From the IMG/VR virus record IMGVR_UViG_3300047444_000753, positions 69,256-133,255 of that record: 64,000 nucleotides of DNA; one strand, 5' to 3'. The DNA is from a virus. Shown in pieces: positions 22,930 through 29,758 of this stretch (position 1 is the stretch's first letter; each line of letters starts with the position of its first letter). The notes beneath the pieces were generated by a model. The model ran no database searches. It saw only the letters and a list, made by a program, of their open reading frames with translations, and had not been told where the DNA came from. The position numbers were made by a program, and so were the translations under genes.

Positions 22930-22953
22930 TTACAATTCTTGCAATTCTTACAA
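22930..22953 (+). promoter_or_regulatory. Triple dyad element over a ribosome site
   Basis: Three half-sites (TTACAA, TTGCAA, TTACAA) follow at exact 9-bp steps and abut AAAGGAG of the 22964 gene, which has no other promoter. A bound protein would cover its start region. Confidence 0.65.
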
Positions 22954-22963
22954 AGGAGACATC

Positions 22964-23152
22964 ATGTCGGCACTAATCGTGAACCACTCACAGACTGTGG
23001 CGGAACGGCTCGAATACATCCGGGGCGAGATTGAGGCGGAACGGGTGAGCTACTGGGAGATTTCGGAGCTGCAGGGACTGGCGGCTTTCATCGACCCGGG
23101 CGACGTGCTGCTGCTGGAGTGGGCAGGAGTCCCGGAATTCCCGGAAGACTAG
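22964..23152 (+). CDS. Small acidic protein
   Basis: The 62-residue helical protein is preceded by the triple dyad element. It ends shortly before a terminator. Not recognised. Confidence 0.6.
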   Translation: MSALIVNHSQTVAERLEYIRGEIEAERVSYWEISELQGLAAFIDPGDVLLLEWAGVPEFPED

Positions 23153-23159
23153 CCTAAAC

Positions 23160-23195
23160 AAATATCCCCCGGCGCTACGGCGTCCGGGGGTATTT
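23160..23195 (+). terminator. Intrinsic terminator
   Basis: AAATATCCCCCGG pairs with CCGGGGGTATTT with one bulged base; it is followed by TTGCG and a dyad element. Confidence 0.6.
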
Positions 23196-23198
23196 GCG

Positions 23199-23213
23199 TT
23201 GCAATTTTTGCAA
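23199..23213 (+). promoter_or_regulatory. Dyad element
   Basis: TTGCAA-TTT-TTGCAA lies between a terminator and the end of a putative minus-strand RNA, as at 21956. Confidence 0.6.
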
Positions 23214-23220
23214 CGGGCCT

Positions 23221-23295
23221 AAAAAAAAAGGGTCAGACTCGGCCTACCCCCCGACCCCGCTGCAGGGCCGATATCTACGGGCTGCTTGCCCGTCT
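23221..23295 (-). ncRNA. Putative small RNA, family A copy 2
   Basis: A good minus-strand promoter (TTGACA, 18 nt, TAGAAT) predicts a 75-nt transcript ending in GGGTC...GACCC and nine T. No open frame is present. It resembles the 21978 unit in sequence and in its surroundings. Confidence 0.5.
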
Positions 23296-23301
23296 ACTTC
23301 A

Positions 23302-23331
23302 ATTCTAAGGCATAACGTATACAGATGTCAA
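23302..23331 (-). promoter_or_regulatory. Orphan minus-strand promoter
   Basis: TTGACA, 18 nt and TAGAAT on the minus strand, divergent from the 23367 promoter. Confidence 0.6.
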
Positions 23332-23366
23332 GCCCAAAAGAAATAAAAGATTATCGGGTTTAGGGC

Positions 23367-23395
23367 TTGCGTAGGGGTTTACATGCATGTATAGT
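23367..23395 (+). promoter_or_regulatory. Promoter with TTGCGT -35
   Basis: TTGCGT, 17 nt and TATAGT precede the 23422 gene. Confidence 0.65.
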
Positions 23396-23421
23396 AGATA
23401 TTACCAACGAAGGAGAACATC

Positions 23422-23598
23422 ATGGGAATGACCCGAAAAACTCAGCAGGAAGGCGTTATCTACGTCACGCCTAACCGGGCAGTATTCGCATCGCCGGACG
23501 GTGAGGGCCGTGTCTGGTTTGACACGGTCAACGAAGCTAAGGGCGAAACGGGCCTGACAAAAGTTGTCTACTTGCTGGAAGCGCCGGAAGACTACTGA
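23422..23598 (+). CDS. Small hypothetical protein
   Basis: The 58-residue, beta-rich protein (VIYVTPNRAVFASPDGEG) is a single-gene unit with AAGGAG 8 nt upstream. Not recognised. Confidence 0.65.
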   Translation: MGMTRKTQQEGVIYVTPNRAVFASPDGEGRVWFDTVNEAKGETGLTKVVYLLEAPEDY

Positions 23599-23613
23599 GC
23601 AACCGGGGCCGGG

Positions 23614-23642
23614 TGGACATTCTGCCCGGTCCCGTGTATGCT
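23614..23642 (+). promoter_or_regulatory. Promoter with -35 inside an inverted repeat
   Basis: TGGACA, 17 nt and TATGCT. CGGGGCCGGG and CCCGGTCCCG flank the -35 box and pair over 10 bp with one G-U. Confidence 0.65.
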
Positions 23643-23675
23643 AGAACTACCAACAAAGAACAAAGGATATGCAAA

Positions 23676-24308
23676 ATGGTCTTCCGTCTTGATAACACTC
23701 TCACCGAACCGCGCAACGTTGTGTACGCTGCTAAGCCTAACTCGGCGCGTATCCTCGACGTGTACCGTCAAGCGACGTTGCAGGAATTGCAGGATGGGCT
23801 TGATTGGTACCGTGACGCTCACGCTATCGCTGCTGCACTGGATCCGGCGCGGCCTCACGCTGCAGCGGGCGTACTGGCGGCGCTCTCGCCTATGCAGAGC
23901 TGGGGGCAGAATGTAAACCTTGCAGCGCGGGCCTACGCTGACGGCAGCGCCACGGGCACCCTGTTTCGTAACTGCGCCAAAGCTGACGCGATTATGGCCG
24001 GTGCTGAACCGCTCGACGTGTTGCGCGGGGATAAGGTTTGCAACTTTTACAAAGCTATTGCAGATCCCCACGACGGCGGCGCTGTAGTGATTGACCGCCA
24101 CGCGTTTGATATCGCGGTAGGCCGGATCACTAACGATAAGTCCCGGACGGCACTGGGCCGTAAGGGCGTCTATGACGCGTTCGCTAGGGCCTACGTACGG
24201 GCAGCTAAGGCCGTGTCTGTAGAGACTGGGCTGGACGTATCGCCCTGTCAGATGCAGGCGATAACGTGGACAGTCTGGCGGCGTCTCAAGGGCCTTGACG
24301 GACTGTAA
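23676..24308 (+). CDS. Phage protein resembling DNA-glycosylase-like family
   Basis: The 210-residue product has a pattern found in a widespread actinophage family: GVLAALSPMQSWGQNV, N-C-KAD-I, VLRGDKVCNFYKAI, VVIDRHAFDIAVGR, a Tyr-rich helix and MQAITWTVWRR. The helix-loop layout recalls HhH-type DNA glycosylases, but I cannot confirm catalytic residues. The dyad element at 24038 is in the KVCNFYKA codons. Confidence 0.6.
   Translation: MVFRLDNTLTEPRNVVYAAKPNSARILDVYRQATLQELQDGLDWYRDAHAIAAALDPARPHAAAGVLAALSPMQSWGQNVNLAARAYADGSATGTLFRNCAKADAIMAGAEPLDVLRGDKVCNFYKAIADPHDGGAVVIDRHAFDIAVGRITNDKSRTALGRKGVYDAFARAYVRAAKAVSVETGLDVSPCQMQAITWTVWRRLKGLDGL
24038..24052 (+). promoter_or_regulatory. Dyad element inside a gene
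   Basis: TTGCAA-CTT-TTACAA within coding sequence. Confidence 0.55.
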
Positions 24309-24327
24309 GAATTGCAACGGGCCGGGG

Positions 24328-24356
24328 TAGACAAACTATCTCGGCCCGTGTATGCT
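24328..24356 (+). promoter_or_regulatory. Promoter with -35 inside an inverted repeat
   Basis: TAGACA, 17 nt and TATGCT. ACGGGCCG and CGGCCCGT enclose the -35 box. A dyad variant (CTGTAA-GAA-TTGCAA) covers the stop codon just upstream. Confidence 0.65.
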
Positions 24357-24382
24357 TAGAGTACCAACAAAGGAGAAACACC

Positions 24383-24697
24383 ATGTGGATGAATGAATAT
24401 GAAATTGAAGACGCGCTGCGACTGACGGCCCGTTTTGAATTGCCCGTCGCACGTCGGGCCGCTGAAATTCTTTCGGAGCTGAAAGACTGGACCAATGATC
24501 ACTCGGACGGGTGGCCCTACTGGCAGAAACCTGCTAAGGCCGCTGACAAGCTCATGACGGCCCTGCAGTCTGCCATTGGCGCTAGCCGTCAAGGGGACAA
24601 CGTAGACATGACGGAGGCGCAACTCAAGGCCGCGCTGACGCCCGTCAAGTCATTCCTGACCCGTCACGGCGCTGACCACACGGAGGTAATCAAGTGA
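24383..24697 (+). CDS. Hypothetical helical protein
   Basis: The 104-residue, helical and Ala-rich protein heads a two-gene unit with the Cys-rich gene downstream, which it overlaps by 4 nt. Not recognised. Confidence 0.65.
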   Translation: MWMNEYEIEDALRLTARFELPVARRAAEILSELKDWTNDHSDGWPYWQKPAKAADKLMTALQSAIGASRQGDNVDMTEAQLKAALTPVKSFLTRHGADHTEVIK

Positions 24698-24978
24698 ACA
24701 GCATTCCGGGGTTTGCATCGGCCCAACGGCAGTGGGAGAACATGGAGCCGGACTGGGCAGACGAGTGCATCTGTGAACCGCGCTATGAATGTCCCGACTG
24801 TGGATCCGATCACTACAAAGAATCGGATCTAGACACGCCCTGCACGTGGGAACACTGCGACGGACGCGGCGTTACAAAAATTGTAACCGTGGAACACGGT
24901 ACGCCGGTTGCAGGATGTCGGGAACACGGATGGTGCACCGGCTGCAGTAGCCGGAACTGTGAGGACTGCAACGGCTAA
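24694..24978 (+). CDS. Cys-rich zinc-binding protein
   Basis: The 94 residues from a GTG carry 13 Cys in pairs (CICEPRYECPDCG, CTWEHC, CREHGWCTGC, CEDC), resembling several small zinc ribbons or a DnaJ-type zinc domain. The dyad element at 24872 lies in the VTKIVT codons. Confidence 0.6.
   Translation: MNSIPGFASAQRQWENMEPDWADECICEPRYECPDCGSDHYKESDLDTPCTWEHCDGRGVTKIVTVEHGTPVAGCREHGWCTGCSSRNCEDCNG
24872..24886 (+). promoter_or_regulatory. Dyad element inside a gene, perfect palindrome
   Basis: TTACAA-AAA-TTGTAA is a perfect inverted repeat. Confidence 0.6.
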
Positions 24979-24997
24979 AAGAATTCTGGCGGGGGAC

Positions 24998-25026
24998 TAG
25001 ACATTAGATCCCCCGCCGTGTATGCT
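24998..25026 (+). promoter_or_regulatory. Promoter with -35 inside an inverted repeat
   Basis: TAGACA, 17 nt and TATGCT. GGCGGGGGA and TCCCCCGCC (9 bp, perfect) enclose the -35 box. Confidence 0.7.
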
Positions 25027-25052
25027 TAGAGTACCAACAAAGGAGATACACA

Positions 25053-25307
25053 ATGGCAAAGAATCAGCCCATGGTAGTAACCGTCAACGCCGACACGGCA
25101 CACCGGACGGTCACCGTCGTTATCGAGCACGCCGACTGGCAGAGCTTTACCCGGGCCGTCCAGCCCCGGGCAACCAAGGAATTCAAGCGCTGGGTATCTG
25201 AGAACATCATGTTTGGGAACCTGCTCCACACCCGGTCATCACTTGGTTGGCACGACGTGCGCAACGAGTCGGGCCGCTGCCTGTCGTTCATGACCTACAC
25301 GTACTAA
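25053..25307 (+). CDS. Hypothetical protein
   Basis: The 84-residue protein has a beta-rich N-terminus (MVVTVNADTAHRTVTVVIEH) and is a single-gene unit. Not recognised. Confidence 0.65.
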   Translation: MAKNQPMVVTVNADTAHRTVTVVIEHADWQSFTRAVQPRATKEFKRWVSENIMFGNLLHTRSSLGWHDVRNESGRCLSFMTYTY

Positions 25308-25345
25308 CCGGGCGGGCCGGGGCCTACGGGTCCCGGCAGCACGTC

Positions 25346-25360
25346 TTACAATTCTTGCAA
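25346..25360 (+). promoter_or_regulatory. Dyad element before a gene without a promoter
   Basis: TTACAA-TTC-TTGCAA lies just before the ACCAACAAACAAGGAG leader of the 25383 gene, as at 22930. Confidence 0.6.
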
Positions 25361-25382
25361 TACCAACAAACAAGGAGTCACC

Positions 25383-25580
25383 ATGGCAGAGCTTCAGGCA
25401 TCCATTGAGGTCACTAGTTCCCGGTTCACTGATGCACGGCGGGTACGAATCGTAGTAGACAGTATCACGGCGGTTGGAGATGAGGCCAATGGACGTGGCT
25501 TTATCACCACTGCGGGTGGTCAGCATTTTACTGTCATGGAGTCCTATGACCAAATTTTGGCGAAGATAGCCGCCGCCTAA
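25383..25580 (+). CDS. Small hypothetical protein
   Basis: This 65-residue, beta-rich protein has a clear AAGGAG but no promoter; the dyad element occupies that place. Transcription may come from upstream. Confidence 0.6.
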   Translation: MAELQASIEVTSSRFTDARRVRIVVDSITAVGDEANGRGFITTAGGQHFTVMESYDQILAKIAAA

Positions 25581-25596
25581 CCGACGCGGGCGGGCC

Positions 25597-25611
25597 TTGC
25601 AAAAGTTGCAA
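25597..25611 (+). promoter_or_regulatory. Dyad element in the loop of a GC hairpin
   Basis: TTGCAA-AAG-TTGCAA is enclosed by GGCGGGC and GCCCGCC, so RNA could form one continuous stem. Confidence 0.6.
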
Positions 25612-25631
25612 GAGCCCGCCTAGCCGGTGGG

Positions 25632-25660
25632 TTGACAAGCCTGTATCTTTATGCGAGAAT
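25632..25660 (+). promoter_or_regulatory. Orphan plus-strand promoter
   Basis: TTGACA, 17 nt and GAGAAT, with an ATG exactly 7 nt after the -10 box. Confidence 0.5.
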
Positions 25661-25666
25661 TGAAAC

Positions 25667-25738
25667 ATGAAGCGGATATCCCCGGGAGGGATAAGCAGGG
25701 AAACCAGAGCTGCCCTAAAACGGGGCGGGTTATTTTTG
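25667..25738 (+). ncRNA. Putative short transcript, family B copy 1
   Basis: The expected transcript starts at ATGAAGC and reaches a hairpin with TTATTTTT. It shares AGCAGGG, ACC, GAGCTGCCC and ACGGGG with the 30676 unit, but in a different reading frame, so conservation may be at RNA level. A 58-codon leaderless frame also exists. Confidence 0.4.
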
Positions 25739-25782
25739 GGGTCCTCTGGTGACCCAGCTTCAATCGGTTGCTTCATACTTCA

Positions 25783-25811
25783 ATTTTACAGACAACATAC
25801 ACAGATGTCAA
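25783..25811 (-). promoter_or_regulatory. Orphan minus-strand promoter
   Basis: TTGACA, 17 nt and TAAAAT on the minus strand, with an ATG on that strand at 25776, again 7 nt after the -10 box. It converges with the 25632 promoter. Confidence 0.55.
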
Positions 25812-25835
25812 GCGAAAAGAAATATTGGTTTGGAC

Positions 25836-25864
25836 TTGCGTGAGGCTGTACATGGGTGTATAGT
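25836..25864 (+). promoter_or_regulatory. Promoter with TTGCGT -35
   Basis: TTGCGT, 17 nt and TATAGT, then a GGTATCAGCAAGG leader. Confidence 0.65.
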
Positions 25865-25898
25865 AGAGGTATCAGCAAGGGACAACCGAGGAGTCAAA

Positions 25899-26231
25899 AT
25901 GACTGCATGGATCATCACCAAAGACAAGATCGAATCTGACGCCAAGGGCGTGACCGGCCCGGGTATGGCGACGGACAACGACGTCAAGCGCCTGCAGGCC
26001 GGTGAGGGCGTCCGTTTCCGGATGCTGGACGACGACGGCGAGATCTATTACTACGGGCGGCAGCTGGAGACGTCGGACTGCACTGGGGCCTATGAGGATG
26101 GGTACTACGGAGCCGAGTCGGAATTCGCCCCACTGGATAACTTCGGACGTCCCAACGCCGGGTGCACCGAGATCCAGTTTGACCGGGGCGCAAAGGACGC
26201 CAAGGGCAAAGTGATCTGGGAGTCTTTGTAA
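25899..26231 (+). CDS. Hypothetical protein
   Basis: The 110-residue, acidic, Tyr-rich protein (WIITKDKIESDAKGVTGPG at the start) is a single-gene unit. Not recognised. Its stop codon lies in a dyad variant (TTGTAA-AAA-CTGCAA). Confidence 0.65.
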   Translation: MTAWIITKDKIESDAKGVTGPGMATDNDVKRLQAGEGVRFRMLDDDGEIYYYGRQLETSDCTGAYEDGYYGAESEFAPLDNFGRPNAGCTEIQFDRGAKDAKGKVIWESL

Positions 26232-26251
26232 AAACTGCAACGGCGGTGGGG

Positions 26252-26280
26252 TTGACACCTCACCGCCAACGCGGTATGCT
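26252..26280 (+). promoter_or_regulatory. Promoter with -35 as hairpin loop
   Basis: TTGACA, 17 nt and TATGCT. GGCGGTGGGG and CCTCACCGCC pair over 10 bp (one G-U) with exactly TTGACA as the loop. Confidence 0.7.
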
Positions 26281-26307
26281 TATAGTACCAACAACAAAGG
26301 AGTAGCT

Positions 26308-26580
26308 ATGAAGCTCAAGTACACTGAATTCCGTCCGAGCGTCAACCGCTTCAGCGCGGAAGAGACGTCCGCCGAGATCCACAACGTAGACGAGTTCACC
26401 AAAGTCGTGTTGAAAGAGGTCGGCACGTGTCTTGAATTCGAGTCCCACGACGCGGCGCACAAGCTGCTGGACTGGCACCGGGAAGTCTATGGCACGGGCA
26501 AGCTGACCGTTGGTCAGAAGCTGGTCCACAACTACGGGACTGGACTGGATCCAGTCGGCACGTGGGAAATCATTAGCTGA
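26308..26580 (+). CDS. Hypothetical protein
   Basis: The 90-residue protein is likely alpha/beta. It is a single-gene unit whose stop directly abuts a dyad element. Not recognised. Confidence 0.65.
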   Translation: MKLKYTEFRPSVNRFSAEETSAEIHNVDEFTKVVLKEVGTCLEFESHDAAHKLLDWHREVYGTGKLTVGQKLVHNYGTGLDPVGTWEIIS

Positions 26581-26595
26581 TTGCAAACTTTGCAA
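26581..26595 (+). promoter_or_regulatory. Dyad element after a stop codon
   Basis: TTGCAA-ACT-TTGCAA begins at the base after the stop of the 26308 gene. Confidence 0.6.
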
Positions 26596-26635
26596 GGGGG
26601 GCCTACGGGCTCCCCTTGCTTGCGTAGGAGGAACA

Positions 26636-26839
26636 ATGGATAGGTCTGGATGGTGCATGAAGATGCCTGTAACCGAGTCGAATCAGGCCGAGCATGACGG
26701 ATGCCCTGAGCACTTTCAGACGCGCTCATGCGCCTGCACGTGTGGGCATAAGGGGTCGAGGTCACTGGAGAGTCGGGCCATGGTCTTCCAGCCACGGCTG
26801 ACGCCCAAACCGCTAAGGGTTGACAACGATGTACCATAG
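26636..26839 (+). CDS. Small Cys/His-rich protein
   Basis: The ATG follows TAGGAGGAAC, the best ribosome site in the window. The 67 residues contain GCPEHF and SCACTCGHKG. The 3' end contains the -35 of the next promoter. Confidence 0.55.
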   Translation: MDRSGWCMKMPVTESNQAEHDGCPEHFQTRSCACTCGHKGSRSLESRAMVFQPRLTPKPLRVDNDVP

Positions 26840-26849
26840 GGCTTATGCT
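26820..26849 (+). promoter_or_regulatory. Sigma-A-like promoter
   Basis: TTGACA, 18 nt and TATGCT. Confidence 0.75.
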
Positions 26850-26886
26850 TGATACACAAGCTAACCGCTACGCCTAGGAGGGCACC

Positions 26887-27210
26887 ATGACTGAGTCCGC
26901 AGACATTGCAAAGATTACAACCAAGCTGGAAATCTTTGCGGACACAAGTATCAAGCGGATGCAGGTCACGTGTCCCAACGGACGCGGCGTGAGCATTATC
27001 CGGGGCTATGGGACGTACGGAGCTACTGCGGGACTCTTTGAGGTGGCCGTGCTGGACTTTGATGGAAATCTGGACTACTCCACGCCCATTACCGATGACG
27101 TACTGGGCTGGCAGTCACCCGAGGATGTCCGGGCCGTTGTGGCGGCAGTGGCAGCACTTCCGGGCCGTGAGATTGAGGCACCGGCTGGACGGGGCGCTAT
27201 CGAGGGCTAG
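26887..27210 (+). CDS. Widespread actinophage protein
   Basis: The 107 residues contain MQVTCPNGRGVSIIRGYGTYG, LFEVAVL and TPITDDVLGWQSPEDV, a pattern seen in small proteins of many actinophages with no known function. The dyad element lies in the IAKITTK codons. Confidence 0.6.
   Translation: MTESADIAKITTKLEIFADTSIKRMQVTCPNGRGVSIIRGYGTYGATAGLFEVAVLDFDGNLDYSTPITDDVLGWQSPEDVRAVVAAVAALPGREIEAPAGRGAIEG
26906..26920 (+). promoter_or_regulatory. Dyad element at 5' end of a gene
   Basis: TTGCAA-AGA-TTACAA begins 20 nt into the coding sequence, as does the weaker copy in the 27690 gene. Confidence 0.55.
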
Positions 27211-27213
27211 GGC

Positions 27214-27243
27214 TTGACCCAGGGGTATACATGGGTGTATGCT
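27214..27243 (+). promoter_or_regulatory. Sigma-A-like promoter
   Basis: TTGACC, 18 nt and TATGCT. Confidence 0.7.
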
Positions 27244-27270
27244 TAGAGTACCAACCAAGAAGGAGACATC

Positions 27271-27615
27271 ATGGAACTTCCCATCACCAAAGATCAAGCG
27301 TTCTACCTGAACACGCTGGGCCGGACGGCGCAGCTGTACCGGACAACGAACGAACGGATGCAGCGGGACCTGACGGACAACATGGACCGTCTCAGTAAGG
27401 GTCGAGCCCCGGCTGCAGTCCGCCCCAACGAAGCTGCAGATTTGATGACAGCGGCGGCGCAGATTGACGCGATGACATCCATTGCTTATGCAGTCTTCCC
27501 GTACCCGGATGCATCCGATAAGGCGGCGTATCTGGCCCACCCGAACACAGTACAGGAGTACTTGCAGGCGGCGCTGACGCTGGACGCCATGGACTATATC
27601 CTGATCAAGCGCTGA
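27271..27615 (+). CDS. Hypothetical helical protein
   Basis: The 114-residue, all-helical protein is a single-gene unit. Not recognised. Confidence 0.65.
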   Translation: MELPITKDQAFYLNTLGRTAQLYRTTNERMQRDLTDNMDRLSKGRAPAAVRPNEAADLMTAAAQIDAMTSIAYAVFPYPDASDKAAYLAHPNTVQEYLQAALTLDAMDYILIKR

Positions 27616-27633
27616 GCAGATTCTCTCGCCTAG

Positions 27634-27662
27634 TTGGCACCAACTAGGCGGGGGTGTATGCT
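27634..27662 (+). promoter_or_regulatory. Promoter with -35 inside an inverted repeat
   Basis: TTGGCA, 17 nt and TATGCT. CGCCTAGTTGG and CCAACTAGGCG form an 11-bp perfect palindrome whose centre is in the -35 box. Confidence 0.7.
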
Positions 27663-27689
27663 TAGAGTACCAACCAAGAAGGAGACATC

Positions 27690-28103
27690 ATGAAAGACGT
27701 TGCAAAGATTGAAGCTGACATGCAAGTTCTGATGCAGGACTTGATGGTCATGGACTTTTCAGACCCCAACTTCAGCGAAACCATGGCAGCTGTCAGCGAG
27801 CTGAAGAAGGAGCTTGACGCGGAACGGACGCGCATTGGGGACGTGAACGCCGCCAAGTACCTGCTGAGCAGGCACGGCTACGCCTTCAAGATCTTTGGCC
27901 CGGAGGACGTCGAGCGGCACCTGTTGTCCATGGAAGACAATGACGGCGGCGGACGGGAGATTGCAAAAATTGTAGATCACGTCGTGAACGGGGATGACTG
28001 GCAGACCATGGCCGACGTCACCGACGCAGACGAGGCGAACATCTGGGCCTTGATTGAAGGCACCCGAGGTGACCACCCGGAGTGGTTCGGGCCGGAAGAA
28101 TAA
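27690..28103 (+). CDS. Hypothetical protein
   Basis: The 137-residue protein has an N-terminal coiled-coil-like half and an acidic C-terminus. Two weak dyad copies (27700 and 27961) lie in its codons. Not recognised. Confidence 0.65.
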   Translation: MKDVAKIEADMQVLMQDLMVMDFSDPNFSETMAAVSELKKELDAERTRIGDVNAAKYLLSRHGYAFKIFGPEDVERHLLSMEDNDGGGREIAKIVDHVVNGDDWQTMADVTDADEANIWALIEGTRGDHPEWFGPEE

Positions 28104-28120
28104 CCGCTACGCGCCTAGGG

Positions 28121-28149
28121 TTGACACTACAGCCCTAGGCGTGTATGCT
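28121..28149 (+). promoter_or_regulatory. Promoter with -35 inside an inverted repeat
   Basis: TTGACA, 17 nt and TATGCT. CGCCTAGGG and CCCTAGGCG (9 bp) enclose the -35 box. Confidence 0.7.
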
Positions 28150-28179
28150 AGTAACATACCAACGAACGAAGGACACACC

Positions 28180-28275
28180 ATGAACATTACAGCTGGGGGG
28201 TTTGTATTCTTTGTAAAGACTACTGAGACACCTGAGACGAACACCAACACCACCGAACGAAGGAACACAAAATGA
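28180..28275 (+). CDS. Very small protein
   Basis: The 31-residue frame follows GAAGGACACACC and a strong promoter. Its first half is hydrophobic and its second half Thr-rich. A dyad variant (TTGTAT-TCT-TTGTAA) lies in its codons. Confidence 0.45.
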   Translation: MNITAGGFVFFVKTTETPETNTNTTERRNTK

Positions 28276-28454
28276 GCACTCCGACATCACGCGCACGTCA
28301 CCGGGACAACGCAGCCAAGTTGGGGAAATTCCAGCTGGCCATGACCGAGGGCTTCCGGATGGTCAACGCGTGGATGGACACCACGTCGGGACAGCTGACA
28401 CTTATCGGAATTGTGGGCGCGGCGCTGCTGCTGGCCATGACTATCAAGCCATAG
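28272..28454 (+). CDS. Small membrane protein
   Basis: The 60 residues end in one transmembrane segment (LTLIGIVGAALLLAMTI). It overlaps the preceding stop. Confidence 0.6.
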   Translation: MSTPTSRARHRDNAAKLGKFQLAMTEGFRMVNAWMDTTSGQLTLIGIVGAALLLAMTIKP

Positions 28455-28457
28455 GGC

Positions 28458-28486
28458 TTGTGTCACCATGTATATGGTGATACACT
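28458..28486 (+). promoter_or_regulatory. Orphan promoter with palindromic spacer
   Basis: TTGTGT, 17 nt and TACACT. The spacer region contains TCACCAT-N4-ATGGTGA. Confidence 0.6.
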
Positions 28487-28492
28487 AAGAGC

Positions 28493-28545
28493 ATAAACCA
28501 AACATAGAGGACCGGACGGGTGAGAGAATCCCCGTCCGGTTCTTT
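28493..28545 (+). ncRNA. Putative 53-nt small RNA
   Basis: A promoter is followed after about 18 nt by a perfect 10-bp terminator stem (ACCGGACGGG/CCCGTCCGGT) and TCTTT. No reading frame lies between. A short RNA or a transcription decoy is possible. Confidence 0.5.
28511..28545 (+). terminator. Strong intrinsic terminator
   Basis: The stem is 10 bp, perfect, with a 10-nt loop and TCTTTC. Confidence 0.8.
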
Positions 28546-28574
28546 CAATTGTGACGCGTTTCACTCCCTTTTGA

Positions 28575-28583
28575 TGCTATACT
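28575..28583 (+). promoter_or_regulatory. Extended -10 promoter
   Basis: TGCTATACT without a clear -35. The same 9-mer occurs at 61714-61722 before a structural gene. Confidence 0.5.
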
Positions 28584-28646
28584 ATAGGAAATACAGCCGC
28601 CCCGACATCCGTTGGGTGTGGCTATTCTTGTTTAGGGGTGGACAGC

Positions 28647-29018
28647 ATGGATAAAGCGTTTGAGGGCTTCAGTTCCTTCATAACGGCTATCGGTCCAGCT
28701 GGGTACCCGACGTCGATTCTCGGCGGTGTACTGATGCTCTTCTTCTACTTGCGCAAGCAAGAAGCCGGGATGCGTACTGAGATTGTGGCGTCTTTGCAAC
28801 GTTTGCAAAAGGACAAGGAAGCGCTGCAGGCGAGGATTGATGCACTGCAGCTGAGGATTGACACGCTGCAGAAGGAACTGGACTCCCGGGACGATGACAT
28901 TGATGCACTACGCATGCAACGCAGGGAGCTAGAAGACAAAGCGTATAATGAATCTAGGCGTGCTGACTCCGCGTTGGAGCAGGTACGGAAACTGCAACGG
29001 GCAAAAGAATCGGACTGA
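28647..29018 (+). CDS. Membrane-anchored coiled-coil protein
   Basis: The 123 residues have a transmembrane segment (SILGGVLMLFFYL, about 24-38) and then a 75-residue coiled coil. The ATG is 6 nt after AGGGGTGG; a GTG at 28638 is possible. It lies beside two other membrane proteins in what looks like a lysis-type group. Confidence 0.6.
   Translation: MDKAFEGFSSFITAIGPAGYPTSILGGVLMLFFYLRKQEAGMRTEIVASLQRLQKDKEALQARIDALQLRIDTLQKELDSRDDDIDALRMQRRELEDKAYNESRRADSALEQVRKLQRAKESD
28794..28808 (+). promoter_or_regulatory. Dyad element inside a gene
   Basis: TTGCAA-CGT-TTGCAA within coding sequence. Confidence 0.55.
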
Positions 29019-29019
29019 C

Positions 29020-29346
29020 ATGGGACTACACAGTGATCTAGAAGCGTTGGGGGCGGCTCTGCTGGTCCGTAGAACGAAGGTTCTATATGCTGCAGTCGGC
29101 CTACTGTTGTTCGGAACACTGGGCATGATCGTACAGGCAACGGAGAGCTCTAGCGCAGTCGGGGTCGTTGCTCCAGCTCTGTCGGATGCTTGCAAAGATT
29201 ACAAATTCTATGTCGGACACGTCGAGGCCTGTGGAGCTGCAGCACAGATCACGTCAGATCCGTCCACACCTCCGAGCCCGTCGCCGACATCGGACACCAA
29301 TGTCATCGCCGACGTGGCCCCCATAACCACTACCGTAAACCGCTAG
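29020..29346 (+). CDS. Membrane protein with extracytoplasmic tail
   Basis: The 108 residues have one transmembrane segment (VLYAAVGLLLFGTLGMIV) followed by a Cys-containing, Pro/Ser/Thr-rich tail. A spanin-like or lysis-related role is only suggested by its neighbours. It carries the dyad element at 29190. Confidence 0.55.
   Translation: MGLHSDLEALGAALLVRRTKVLYAAVGLLLFGTLGMIVQATESSSAVGVVAPALSDACKDYKFYVGHVEACGAAAQITSDPSTPPSPSPTSDTNVIADVAPITTTVNR
29190..29204 (+). promoter_or_regulatory. Dyad element inside a gene
   Basis: TTGCAA-AGA-TTACAA within coding sequence. Confidence 0.55.
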
Positions 29347-29353
29347 GAACATC

Positions 29354-29758
29354 ATGACCATGACCATGGACACCACTGCACTACTGAACATTGTGACGGC
29401 AGCTGTCGTCGTCGCCTCACCACTGCTGACATCCGTTTTCACGCATACTGGGATGTCTTCCCGGACGAAGAACACCATTGCAATGGTTGTAAGTCTTGTA
29501 ATCGCCGTAGTGTACGAAGTATTGACCGGGGGCATCACAGACTGGACCAACATCCTCATTGCTTTCCCCGTCGTGTACGGGCTGCAGCAAGCTGTCTATA
29601 ACACGCTGCTGAAGGCTCTGGCGACGAGTGTTGAGGCGACGGTGGGTGTAGCGCCGAAGGCGGACGCAGGGACGGTGCAGGCGGTCACTACGCAGGCGTC
29701 GGACGGCTCCGAGGTAGTCGTGGCAGCTCCCGTCGAGGAGACACCGGCCATGGGCTAG
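29354..29758 (+). CDS. Putative holin
   Basis: The 134-residue protein has transmembrane segments at about 10-28, 41-58 and 66-80 with a short Arg/Lys turn (SSRTKN) and an Ala/Thr/Val-rich tail, the usual actinophage holin layout. No endolysin is visible nearby. A triple dyad element lies in its second transmembrane segment. Confidence 0.5.
   Translation: MTMTMDTTALLNIVTAAVVVASPLLTSVFTHTGMSSRTKNTIAMVVSLVIAVVYEVLTGGITDWTNILIAFPVVYGLQQAVYNTLLKALATSVEATVGVAPKADAGTVQAVTTQASDGSEVVVAAPVEETPAMG
29478..29501 (+). promoter_or_regulatory. Triple dyad element inside the holin-like gene
   Basis: TTGCAA, TTGTAA and TTGTAA follow at exact 9-bp steps. Confidence 0.6.

Noticed and set aside
23778-23792. 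TTGCAG-GAA-TTGCAG as another dyad element
   Set aside because: Two mismatches and a coding explanation (LQELQ) make it too weak to count.
25534-25776. An 80-codon minus-strand gene
   Set aside because: Only its first 16 residues look conserved (shared with 30676); the rest overlaps the plus-strand 25383 gene and a convergent unit, so I did not annotate it as a full gene.
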